A stretch of 6,416 nucleotides of DNA from Xanthomarina sp035306705 (GCF_035306705.1 NZ_DATGNO010000142.1:1-6416), one strand, 5' to 3'. Positions 1 to 5,416 are shown, counted from the stretch's first letter. The notes: generated by a model from the sequence alone, not told the origin. Numbers and translations: made by a program.

Positions 1-110
1 TAAGAGCATCAGTTAAAAAAAGAAGTGCAGATTGTAAAATCGTGCGTAGAAAAGGAAGACTTTACGTAATTAACAAAAAGAATCCTAGATTCAAACAAAG
101 ACAAGGGTAG
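1..110 (+). CDS. rpmJ: Ribosomal protein L36 (bL36), 5' end cut off by the window edge
   Basis: The reading frame enters at base 3 and ends with TAG at 108-110. The 35 visible residues run from RASVKKRSADC to NPRFKQRQG. L36 is the smallest large-subunit protein and binds 23S rRNA. The family is usually 38 residues, so only Met, Lys and the first base of a Val codon are missing. The zinc-binding form has three Cys and one His; here only the Cys of ADCK remains, and the other three positions (by full-length numbering 11, 27 and 33) are Ser, Asn and Phe. This is therefore the zinc-independent (C-minus) form, as expected in Bacteroidota. The stop is two bases before the rpsM start, so the two genes are surely co-transcribed. 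Confidence 0.95.
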   Translation, partial: RASVKKRSADCKIVRRKGRLYVINKKNPRFKQRQG

Positions 111-112
111 TT

Positions 113-487
113 ATGGCAAGAATTGCAGGTGTAGACATACCGAAAAACAAGAGAGGGGTTATATCCCTTACTTATATCTATGGAATAGGTAAAAGTAGAG
201 CAAAAGATATTTTAGCGGAAGCTAAAGTTGACGAAAGTACAAAAGTTCAAGACTGGACGGACGAGGATATCAATGGTATTCGTGAGGCTGTTGGATCTTT
301 TACTATTGAAGGAGAACTACGTTCTGAAACACAATTGAACATTAAGCGATTAATGGATATTGGATGTTACAGAGGTATTCGTCATAGAGTTGGACTTCCT
401 TTAAGAGGTCAACGTACAAAAAACAACTCTAGAACTAGAAAAGGAAGAAGAAAAACTGTTGCTAACAAAAAAATGGCGACTAAATAA
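113..487 (+). CDS. rpsM: 30S ribosomal protein S13 (uS13)
   Basis: This 124-residue protein of the 30S head contacts 16S rRNA, the P-site tRNA and the subunit bridge to L5. The N-terminus MARIAGVDIP and the helical body are typical. The family signature RGIRHRVGLPLRGQRT lies at residues 87-102, followed by a very basic tail (RTRKGRRKTVANKK) that reaches towards the P site. The length is slightly above the 118 of E. coli and normal for Bacteroidota. The ATG lies two bases after the rpmJ stop and matches the universal N-terminus, so the start is secure. No Shine-Dalgarno sequence is visible. In E. coli the S4 repressor acts on a pseudoknot leader directly upstream of rpsM; here there is no room for one, which suggests that S4 control, if present, lies elsewhere. 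Confidence 0.98.
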   Translation: MARIAGVDIPKNKRGVISLTYIYGIGKSRAKDILAEAKVDESTKVQDWTDEDINGIREAVGSFTIEGELRSETQLNIKRLMDIGCYRGIRHRVGLPLRGQRTKNNSRTRKGRRKTVANKKMATK

Positions 488-496
488 TTAAAAGAC

Positions 497-583
497 ATTA
501 GTCATTAGAGTTTAGAGGTTAGATGAATCTGTTTGAAATAGCAATGTTTAGGATTCTAACAACTAAAAACTAACAACTTAAAA
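497..583 (+). repeat. Complementary tandem-heptamer arms forming an imperfect hairpin between rpsM and rpsK
   Basis: The 106-nt spacer has two repeat arms. The left arm (497-524) is four degenerate heptamers: ATTAGTC, ATTAGAG, TTTAGAG, GTTAGAT. The right arm (556-583) is four complementary heptamers: CTAACAA, CTAAAAA, CTAACAA, CTTAAAA. The TTAG cores of the left pair with the CTAA cores of the right. In 505-523 against 555-573, 15 of 19 positions can pair, interrupted by two 2x2 A/G-rich internal loops; the loop is about 31 nt. No T-tract follows, so this is not a normal terminator. It could be an RNA-processing or stability element, or a copy of a dispersed intergenic repeat. The arms are directly visible; the function is unknown. 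Confidence 0.6.
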
Positions 584-593
584 CTATTTCAAT

Positions 594-977
594 ATGGCAA
601 AGTCAAGTACAAAAAAACGTAAAGTAATTGTTGAATCAGTAGGAGAAGCACATGTAACCGCTTCTTTTAACAACATTATTATATCGCTTACAAACAAAAA
701 AGGAGACGTTATTTCATGGTCGTCTGCTGGAAAAATGGGATTTAGAGGTTCTAAAAAGAACACACCTTATGCGGCTCAATTAGCTGCTGAAAATGCTGCA
801 GCTGTAGCAAGTGAAGCTGGCTTAAAGAAAGTTAAAGTTTACGTAAAAGGTCCAGGAAACGGTAGAGAATCGGCTATTAGATCTCTTCATAATGCGGGAA
901 TCGAAGTAACAGAAATTATTGATGTTACTCCATTACCACATAATGGATGTCGTCCTCCAAAAAGAAGAAGAGTATAA
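594..977 (+). CDS. rpsK: 30S ribosomal protein S11 (uS11)
   Basis: This 127-residue protein of the 30S platform binds 16S rRNA near the E site and pairs with S7 across the mRNA exit. The lysine-rich N-terminus (MAKSSTKKRK) is followed by the conserved core with HVTASFNN (20-27) and SSAGKMGFRGSKK (43-55). The C-terminal signature comprises VKGPGNGRESAIRSL (84-98) and DVTPLPHNGCRPPKRRRV (110-127). Length and both ends match the family. The upstream bases are A/T-rich (ACTATTTCAAT) without a Shine-Dalgarno sequence. It follows rpsM as in most bacteria, but across a repeat-filled 106-nt spacer. A terminator-like hairpin begins 16 bases after its stop, so rpsK may be the last gene of the upstream transcript for part of the RNA polymerases. 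Confidence 0.98.
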   Translation: MAKSSTKKRKVIVESVGEAHVTASFNNIIISLTNKKGDVISWSSAGKMGFRGSKKNTPYAAQLAAENAAAVASEAGLKKVKVYVKGPGNGRESAIRSLHNAGIEVTEIIDVTPLPHNGCRPPKRRRV

Positions 978-992
978 TTTATATATTATATT

Positions 993-1035
993 AAATTAAT
1001 ATCAACTGTTTTTTAATAGTTGATATTAGTTTTTT
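993..1035 (+). terminator. Intrinsic terminator or attenuator after rpsK
   Basis: Bases 993-1007 pair with 1018-1032 over 15 bp with one G.U, around a 10-nt loop (1008-1017). A run of six T (1030-1035) ends the structure and is partly inside the stem. The stem is AT-rich, with only three G-C pairs, so termination may be partial. It sits inside what is normally one alpha operon. Confidence 0.75.
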
Positions 1036-1048
1036 ATACGTAAATTTG
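1020..1048 (+). promoter_or_regulatory. Promoter for rpsD-rpoA-rplQ
   Basis: The -7 box TAAATTTG (1041-1048) matches the Bacteroidota consensus TAnnTTTG exactly. A TTG at 1020-1022 lies 18 nt upstream, inside the accepted 17-23 nt spacing for the -33 element. The -33 element lies in the right arm of the preceding terminator, whose T-tract forms the promoter spacer. The expected transcript start is about 1052-1056, giving a leader of roughly 100 nt. Confidence 0.7.
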
Positions 1049-1153
1049 CAAACTGAAAAAAAATTAATAAACAAGTATCAACGAGAGACTAACGGATATC
1101 GAAGGATAAGATTAAGACCTTAATTCATACCCACTCTTATAACAAATCAAACA
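1049..1153 (+). promoter_or_regulatory. Leader region of rpsD, candidate S4 autoregulatory RNA
   Basis: About 100 nt without a credible ORF separates the predicted transcript start from the rpsD ATG. It includes the motif CAAGTATCAACGA (1072-1084), which recurs with one difference before rplQ. Short pairings are possible: ATAAGA 1106-1111 with TCTTAT 1135-1140, and TTAAGACC 1112-1119 with GGTCCTAA 1169-1176 inside the gene (7 of 8). Together these would form an H-type pseudoknot spanning the start codon. S4 is a known autogenous repressor in other bacteria, and S4 leaders have been proposed in Bacteroidota. I cannot verify membership in any described family, and the pairings are weak. Confidence 0.4.
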
Positions 1154-1759
1154 ATGGCAAGATATACTGGTCCTAAAACTAAAATAGCCCGAAAATTCGG
1201 TGAAGCTATTTACGGAGAAGATAAATCTTTTGAAAAAAGAAACTATCCTCCAGGTCAACATGGTGCAAACAAGCGTCGTGGAAAGAAATCTGAATACTCT
1301 ATCCAGTTAATGGAAAAGCAAAAAGCTAAATACACCTACGGTGTTCTAGAGAAACAATTCAGAAACATGTTCAAAAGAGCAACTGCTGCTCCTGGAATTA
1401 CTGGGGAAGTGTTGTTGCAACTTTGTGAGTCGAGATTGGATAACGTAGTTTATAGAATGGGGGTATCTCCATCTAGAAGCGGTGCAAGACAGTTGGTTTC
1501 ACATAGACATATTACAGTAAACGGAGAGATTGTAAACATACCATCTTACCAGTTAAAAGCTGGAGACGTAGTTGCTGTAAGAGAAAAATCTAAATCGCTT
1601 GAAGCTATCGATAGTTCTTTAGCTAATTCAAGTCAGGTTTTCGAATGGATTACATGGAATAGTGAGAAAAAGGAAGGAACATATGTTTCTGTACCTGCTA
1701 GAATTCAAATTCCAGAAAACATTAACGAGCAATTAATCGTCGAATTATACTCTAAATAA
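1154..1759 (+). CDS. rpsD: 30S ribosomal protein S4 (uS4)
   Basis: This 201-residue primary 16S rRNA-binding protein starts assembly of the 30S body and lines the mRNA entry. The N-terminal region (MARYTGPKTKIARKFGEAIY) is the form without the zinc-binding cysteines of some S4 proteins; the only Cys is at residue 91. NYPPGQHG (30-37) is conserved. The S4 RNA-binding domain covers about residues 93-155, with SRLDNVVYRMG (93-103) and SRSGARQLVSHRHITVNG (107-124). The end (RIQIPENINEQLIVELYSK) is canonical. It heads a transcription unit with rpoA and rplQ that has its own promoter and leader. In E. coli this protein represses the alpha operon, so the leader just upstream is the natural place to look for feedback control here. 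The stop is 21 bases before rpoA. Confidence 0.98.
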   Translation: MARYTGPKTKIARKFGEAIYGEDKSFEKRNYPPGQHGANKRRGKKSEYSIQLMEKQKAKYTYGVLEKQFRNMFKRATAAPGITGEVLLQLCESRLDNVVYRMGVSPSRSGARQLVSHRHITVNGEIVNIPSYQLKAGDVVAVREKSKSLEAIDSSLANSSQVFEWITWNSEKKEGTYVSVPARIQIPENINEQLIVELYSK

Positions 1760-1780
1760 TAACTGATACAAATCTCAAAT

Positions 1781-2773
1781 ATGGCAGTATTTAATTTTCA
1801 AAAACCCGACAAAGTAATCATGATTGATTCAACTGATTTTGAAGGGAAATTCGAATTTCGTCCTTTAGAACCTGGTTACGGATTAACAGTTGGAAATGCT
1901 CTAAGAAGAGTTTTACTTTCTTCTTTAGAAGGATTTGCAATCACTTCAGTTAGAATGGAAGGTGTAGATCATGAATTTTCTACCATTGCAGGTGTTGTTG
2001 AAGATGTTACTGAAATTATCTTAAACTTAAAACAAGTTCGTTTTAAAAGACAAATAGAAGATGTGGATAGCGAGTCTGTCTCAATATCTATTTCAGGACA
2101 AAATCAATTAACAGCTGGAGACTTTCAAAAATTTATTTCAGGATTCCAAGTTTTAAATTCAGAATTAGTAATCTGTAATTTAGATCCTAAAGTAAATATC
2201 AACATGGAGATTACCATTGAAAAAGGTAGAGGATATGTGCCAGCAGAAGAAAATAAAAAAGCTTCAGCACCAATTGGAACAATCTTTACAGATTCTATTT
2301 ATACTCCAATTAAAAATGTTAAGTACAGTATTGAAAACTATCGTGTAGAACAAAAAACCGATTATGAAAAATTGGTTTTCGAAATTATCACAGATGGTTC
2401 CATTACGCCACAAGACGCGTTAACTGAGGCAGCTAAGACTTTAATCCATCACTTTATGTTGTTCTCGGATGAGAGAATAACCCTTGAAGCTGATGAGATT
2501 GCACAAACAGAAACTTATGATGAAGAATCACTTCACATGAGACAACTATTGAAAACTAAATTAGTTGATATGGATCTGTCGGTTCGTGCTCTTAATTGCT
2601 TGAAAGCAGCAGAAGTGGATACCTTAGGAGACCTAGTTTCTTATAATAAAAACGACTTAATGAAGTTCCGTAACTTCGGTAAAAAATCTTTAACCGAACT
2701 TGAAGAACTAGTAAGTGTTAAAGGTTTAAACTTTGGAATGGACCTTTCAAAATATAAATTAGACAAAGACTAA
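1781..2773 (+). CDS. rpoA: DNA-directed RNA polymerase subunit alpha
   Basis: This 330-residue subunit dimerises to nucleate the RNA polymerase core (alpha2-beta-beta'-omega). The N-terminal assembly domain (about 1-230) contains the signature LEPGYGLTVGNALRRVLLSS (29-48), including the Arg pair used to contact beta. An acidic linker follows (near 240-250, ETYDEES). The C-terminal domain (about 255-325) carries LSVRALNCLKA with Arg269, the equivalent of E. coli Arg265, which binds UP-element DNA. The helix-hairpin-helix FRNFGKKSLTELEEL lies near residue 300. Length and both domains are complete. It is 21 bases after rpsD with no terminator, so S4 and alpha are made from one transcript. No Shine-Dalgarno is seen; the upstream bases are ACAAATCTCAAAT. 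Confidence 0.98.
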   Translation: MAVFNFQKPDKVIMIDSTDFEGKFEFRPLEPGYGLTVGNALRRVLLSSLEGFAITSVRMEGVDHEFSTIAGVVEDVTEIILNLKQVRFKRQIEDVDSESVSISISGQNQLTAGDFQKFISGFQVLNSELVICNLDPKVNINMEITIEKGRGYVPAEENKKASAPIGTIFTDSIYTPIKNVKYSIENYRVEQKTDYEKLVFEIITDGSITPQDALTEAAKTLIHHFMLFSDERITLEADEIAQTETYDEESLHMRQLLKTKLVDMDLSVRALNCLKAAEVDTLGDLVSYNKNDLMKFRNFGKKSLTELEELVSVKGLNFGMDLSKYKLDKD

Positions 2774-2855
2774 TATAACCAAGTATTAACGACTCATAAT
2801 TTGCTCTCCGTTTATAAAGGATCTGGTAGCAAGATGATGTCCAACAACAAATGTC
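2774..2855 (+). promoter_or_regulatory. Leader of rplQ with a motif shared with the rpsD leader
   Basis: The 82-nt spacer is longer than needed for a simple operon junction. CAAGTATTAACGA (2780-2792) matches the rpsD-leader motif at 12 of 13 bases and lies 76 nt before the ATG (82 nt for rpsD). Downstream, TTGCT (2801-2805) can pair with AGCAA (2828-2832), enclosing TCC (2807-2809) with GGA (2819-2821). Both leaders also contain AAGGAT. No good promoter is seen: CATAATTTG at 2795-2803 lacks the TA at the right position. An RNA element acting on rplQ is possible but unproven. Confidence 0.35.
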
Positions 2856-3341
2856 ATGAGACACGGAAGAAAAGTAAATCATTTAGGGAGACAAACAGCC
2901 CATAGAAAATCGATGTTAGCTAATATGGCTTGTTCTTTAATCGAACACAAACGTATTAACACAACAGTTGCTAAAGCAAAAGCTTTAAGACAATTTGTAG
3001 AACCATTGATTACAAAATCTAAAGAAGATACAACTCACAACAGACGTATTGTTATGTCTCGTTTAAGACAAAAAGATGCAGTAATTGAATTGTTTAGAGA
3101 TGTAGCTCCTAAAGTAGCTGATCGTCCAGGTGGATATACTAGAATTATCAAACTTGGTAATCGTTTAGGAGATAATGCAGATATGGCAATGATAGAGCTT
3201 GTTGATTACAACGAAATCTACAACGCAAATAAACCTGCTAAGAAAACAACTAGAAGAAGTAGAAGAAGTGGTGCTGCACCTGTTACACCTACTGACGCTG
3301 CTCCAGCAACAGAAACCAAAACTTCTAACGAAGAAGAATAG
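2856..3341 (+). CDS. rplQ: 50S ribosomal protein L17 (bL17) with C-terminal extension
   Basis: This 161-residue large-subunit protein lies near the peptide exit tunnel. The core, residues 1-118, begins MRHGRKVNHLGRQTAHRKSM and includes HKRINTTVAKAKALR (31-45), DRPGGYTRIIKLGNRLGD (89-106) and MAMIELVD, matching the family. E. coli L17 has 127 residues. The extra tail (about 125-161) is first basic (KPAKKTTRRSRRSG), then Ala/Pro/Thr-rich, then acidic (NEEE); it is probably disordered. Similar extensions are usual in Bacteroidota. The ATG at 2856 is fixed by the universal N-terminus; a nearer upstream ATG at 2851 stops after two codons. It is the last gene of the ribosomal cluster and is followed by a strong terminator. 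Confidence 0.97.
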   Translation: MRHGRKVNHLGRQTAHRKSMLANMACSLIEHKRINTTVAKAKALRQFVEPLITKSKEDTTHNRRIVMSRLRQKDAVIELFRDVAPKVADRPGGYTRIIKLGNRLGDNADMAMIELVDYNEIYNANKPAKKTTRRSRRSGAAPVTPTDAAPATETKTSNEEE

Positions 3342-3371
3342 TAGTTAAGTTTTTGTTAATTAATAATAATT

Positions 3372-3408
3372 AAAAAAGGATAGACCCATTAAAGTCTATC
3401 CTTTTTTT
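3372..3408 (+). terminator. Intrinsic terminator after rplQ
   Basis: The 14-bp perfect stem pairs 3372-3385 (AAAAAAGGATAGAC) with 3394-3407 (GTCTATCCTTTTTT), around an 8-nt loop. It ends in a run of seven T (3402-3408). The A-run in the left arm could also let it work for the opposite strand. It ends the ribosomal cluster and nearly matches the hairpin after the next gene. Confidence 0.9.
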
Positions 3409-3415
3409 ATATTTG
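3408..3415 (+). promoter_or_regulatory. -7 promoter box for the secreted-protein gene
   Basis: TATATTTG is an exact match to TAnnTTTG. It begins on the last T of the terminator and is followed by CAAC. There is no ideal -33 TTG at 17-23 nt; the nearest is TTA at 3389-3391 (16 nt) inside the terminator loop. Its position, 22 nt before the ATG at 3437, implies a short 5' UTR. Confidence 0.55.
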
Positions 3416-3436
3416 CAACTAAAAATTTATAAAATA

Positions 3437-4138
3437 ATGAACAAACTCTTAGTTTTCATACTTACCCTAACAGTTAATTTAACGTTTTCACAAGCTGGTG
3501 TTAACATCGCTGGAGATAGTTTTGCCAATTCAAACGGAATTATGAGCAATGATGGAATTTGGGTTACAAACTCAACCAAAAGCTCTAGATTAAAAGGATC
3601 TCCTTATTTATTTGATTCATGGAACTCTAGCAATGCTTTAATTTACACCAAAAACAAAAAGGCGTATAAATTTAATAAGTTAAATTATAATGTGCAATTG
3701 GAACGTTTTGAAGCTAAGTTTTCTGAAGACTCCATTTTAGCATTCAACCCAGGAAATGTGGACAAAGTTGTTATAGAAGGTCGAACTTTTAAACGCTATT
3801 TGGACAGCGAGTTTCAAAGAAACTCTTATTTCGAAGAACTGGTTGTAACAAATTCTGTAGTTATCTTAAGAAAATTTGAAATAGCTATAAAAGAAGGTAT
3901 GTTTAATCCGTTAACTCAGCAAAAAACTACTGACGATTCGATGATTGTAAAGGAAAAATATTTTTACACAACAGATAAAGAGGAGTTGAAACCAATTCAA
4001 CTTAAAAGGTCTGCCATTTTAAAAGTAGTAGACGCTGATAAAAGAGATATTTTAAAACAGTATGCAAAGGATAATAATTTAAGTTTCAAAGAAGTAAATG
4101 ATCTTAAATTAATATTTCAGCATTATAATACACTATAG
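3437..4138 (+). CDS. Exported protein of unknown function
   Basis: I do not recognise a named family. From the ATG at 3437 it has 233 residues. An N-terminal export signal is clear (MNKLLVFILTLTVNLTFSQA): Lys at 3, a hydrophobic core at 4-17, and likely cleavage after Ser18, giving the N-terminal Gln common in flavobacterial exported proteins. There is no Cys there, so it is not a lipoprotein. The mature part is soluble, with no further membrane span, and probably beta-rich. It has a GSPYLFDSW segment followed by a LNYN motif, then a lysine- and glutamate-rich C-terminal helical part (DKRDILKQYAKDNNLSFKEV) ending HYNTL. This layout resembles many uncharacterised Bacteroidota exported proteins, but I know no function. 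An in-frame TTG at 3413 would add eight residues, but it lies inside the promoter box, so ATG is preferred. It stands alone between two terminators. Confidence 0.85.
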   Translation: MNKLLVFILTLTVNLTFSQAGVNIAGDSFANSNGIMSNDGIWVTNSTKSSRLKGSPYLFDSWNSSNALIYTKNKKAYKFNKLNYNVQLERFEAKFSEDSILAFNPGNVDKVVIEGRTFKRYLDSEFQRNSYFEELVVTNSVVILRKFEIAIKEGMFNPLTQQKTTDDSMIVKEKYFYTTDKEELKPIQLKRSAILKVVDADKRDILKQYAKDNNLSFKEVNDLKLIFQHYNTL

Positions 4139-4168
4139 TTATTTAGCTGTCTATAATAAAGAAAACAT

Positions 4169-4204
4169 AAAAAAGGATAAACATTTTAGTTTATCCTTTT
4201 TTTT
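4169..4204 (+). terminator. Intrinsic terminator after the exported-protein gene
   Basis: The 14-bp perfect stem pairs 4169-4182 (AAAAAAGGATAAAC) with 4189-4202 (GTTTATCCTTTTTT). The loop is 6 nt and the T-run is 4197-4204. Compared with the hairpin after rplQ, one G-C pair is replaced by A-T on both arms, and the loop differs. Confidence 0.9.
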
Positions 4205-4207
4205 ATG

Positions 4208-4215
4208 CAATTTTG
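4208..4215 (+). promoter_or_regulatory. Weak candidate -7 box for carA
   Basis: CAATTTTG differs from TAnnTTTG only in the first base and follows the terminator directly, as at 3408. A TTA at 4186-4188 lies 19 nt upstream, but no true TTG is present. The remaining 57 nt before carA show no other promoter, repeat or recognisable riboswitch. Confidence 0.35.
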
Positions 4216-4272
4216 CAAAACTTTATTTCTGTCACCTCAATATTTTTACGACGGAAATCTCATTAAGAAGTA

Positions 4273-5376
4273 ATGAAATACAATAAAAGACAAAAAGCGA
4301 TAATTCTTTTATCGGACGGGACTATTTTTCATGGAAAAGCCATTGGAAAATCCGGAACAGCTTTTGGTGAAGTCTGCTTTAATACAGGCATGACTGGGTA
4401 TCAAGAAATTTTTACAGACCCTTCGTATTATGGTCAGTTAATGGTAGCTACCAATGCGCATATTGGTAATTATGGAACCCATAAAGACGAGGTAGAATCT
4501 AACTCCATTAAAATTTCCGGATTAATTTGTAAAAACTTTAGCTATCATTATTCAAGAGATGGAGCCGATGCCTCTTTAGAGGAGTTTTTAAATCAGCACG
4601 ACCTATTCGCTATTTCCGATGTGGATACGCGAGCCTTGGTAAGCTATTTAAGAGAAAATGGCGCCATGAATGCTGTAATTACAACCGAAGTTGATAATAT
4701 TGAAGCTCTAAAAAAGCAATTGGCAGATGTGCCCAATATGGATGGCTTGGAGTTGGCTTCTAAAGTTTCAACTAAAGAACCTTATTTTTTTGGTGAGGAA
4801 AATGCCACCTATAAGATTGCTGCTTTAGATGTTGGAATTAAAACCAACATTCTTAGAAATCTTGCTAAAAGAGATGCCTATATAAAAGTGTTTCCTTACA
4901 ATGCTACTTTTGAAGAAATGAGTGCGTTTAACCCAGATGGATACTTTTTATCTAATGGACCTGGAGATCCAGAACCTTTAAAATCTGCTCGAACGTTAAC
5001 CCAAGAAATATTGGATAGAAACTTGCCTTTATTTGGAATTTGTTTAGGACATCAAATTATTGCCCTTACTCATGGAATTTCTACCTATAAAATGCATCAT
5101 GGACATCGAGGGATTAATCATCCGGTAAAAAACCTGTTAACAGGAAAGGGTGAAATAACCTCTCAAAATCATGGTTTTGCTATCAATAAGGAAGAAGCGG
5201 AAATTCATCCAGACATAGAAGTTACACATGTTCATTTAAACGATCATACGGTTGCTGGAATCCGTATTAAAAACAAGAATTGTTTCTCGGTTCAATACCA
5301 TCCGGAAGCGAGTCCAGGTCCACACGACTCTTCATATCTGTTCGATCAGTTTATAGAGAACATAAAAAATAGATAA
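4273..5376 (+). CDS. carA: Carbamoyl-phosphate synthase, small (glutaminase) subunit
   Basis: This subunit hydrolyses glutamine and channels ammonia to the large subunit CarB, which makes carbamoyl phosphate for pyrimidine and arginine synthesis in the cytoplasm. The 367-residue length is typical. The N-terminal small-chain domain (about 9-140) has GEVCFNTGMTGYQEIFTDPS and DVDTRALVSYLRENGAMNA. The class I amidotransferase domain (about 181-363) has SNGPGDP (227-233), the nucleophile Cys257 in GICLGHQ, and His343 and Glu345 in QYHPEASPGPHD, so the catalytic triad is complete. TSQNHGFAI is also conserved. The start ATG at 4273 is preceded by AAGAAGTA, an A-rich stretch rather than a Shine-Dalgarno. 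No carB is adjacent: a terminator and then eno follow, so the partner must be encoded elsewhere. It probably has its own weak promoter after the upstream terminator. Confidence 0.97.
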   Translation: MKYNKRQKAIILLSDGTIFHGKAIGKSGTAFGEVCFNTGMTGYQEIFTDPSYYGQLMVATNAHIGNYGTHKDEVESNSIKISGLICKNFSYHYSRDGADASLEEFLNQHDLFAISDVDTRALVSYLRENGAMNAVITTEVDNIEALKKQLADVPNMDGLELASKVSTKEPYFFGEENATYKIAALDVGIKTNILRNLAKRDAYIKVFPYNATFEEMSAFNPDGYFLSNGPGDPEPLKSARTLTQEILDRNLPLFGICLGHQIIALTHGISTYKMHHGHRGINHPVKNLLTGKGEITSQNHGFAINKEEAEIHPDIEVTHVHLNDHTVAGIRIKNKNCFSVQYHPEASPGPHDSSYLFDQFIENIKNR

Positions 5377-5379
5377 TTG

Positions 5380-5416
5380 AAAAGCCTCAACGAAGACCCA
5401 CTTCCTTGAGGTTTTT
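5380..5416 (+). terminator. Intrinsic terminator after carA
   Basis: Bases 5380-5390 pair with 5406-5416 (core CCTCAA with TTGAGG, one G.U, then A-run with T-run). Inside, GAAG 5392-5395 pairs with CTTC 5401-5404 across a C.C mismatch, leaving a 5-nt loop (ACCCA). The hairpin starts four bases after the carA stop and ends in five T. Confidence 0.8.

Noticed and set aside
528..535. TCTGTTTG as a -7 box for rpsK
   Set aside because: The second base is wrong, there is no TTG at 17-23 nt upstream, and it lies in the loop of the heptamer hairpin.
2795..2803. CATAATTTG as a promoter for rplQ
   Set aside because: The TA is one base too close to TTTG, and no -33 TTG is present.
3413..3436. TTG start giving an eight-residue longer exported protein
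   Set aside because: The TTG is part of the TATATTTG promoter box and adds MQLKIYKI before a perfectly normal signal peptide; ATG at 3437 fits better.
4205..4217. Palindrome-like TGCAATTTTGCA as an operator for carA
   Set aside because: The arms are only five bases with a two-base gap and coincide with the usual TTTGCA promoter context; there is no second copy to suggest a repressor site.
4216..4272. Pyrimidine-responsive leader or riboswitch before carA
   Set aside because: The 57 nt contain no stable hairpin, T-tract or recognisable conserved motif.
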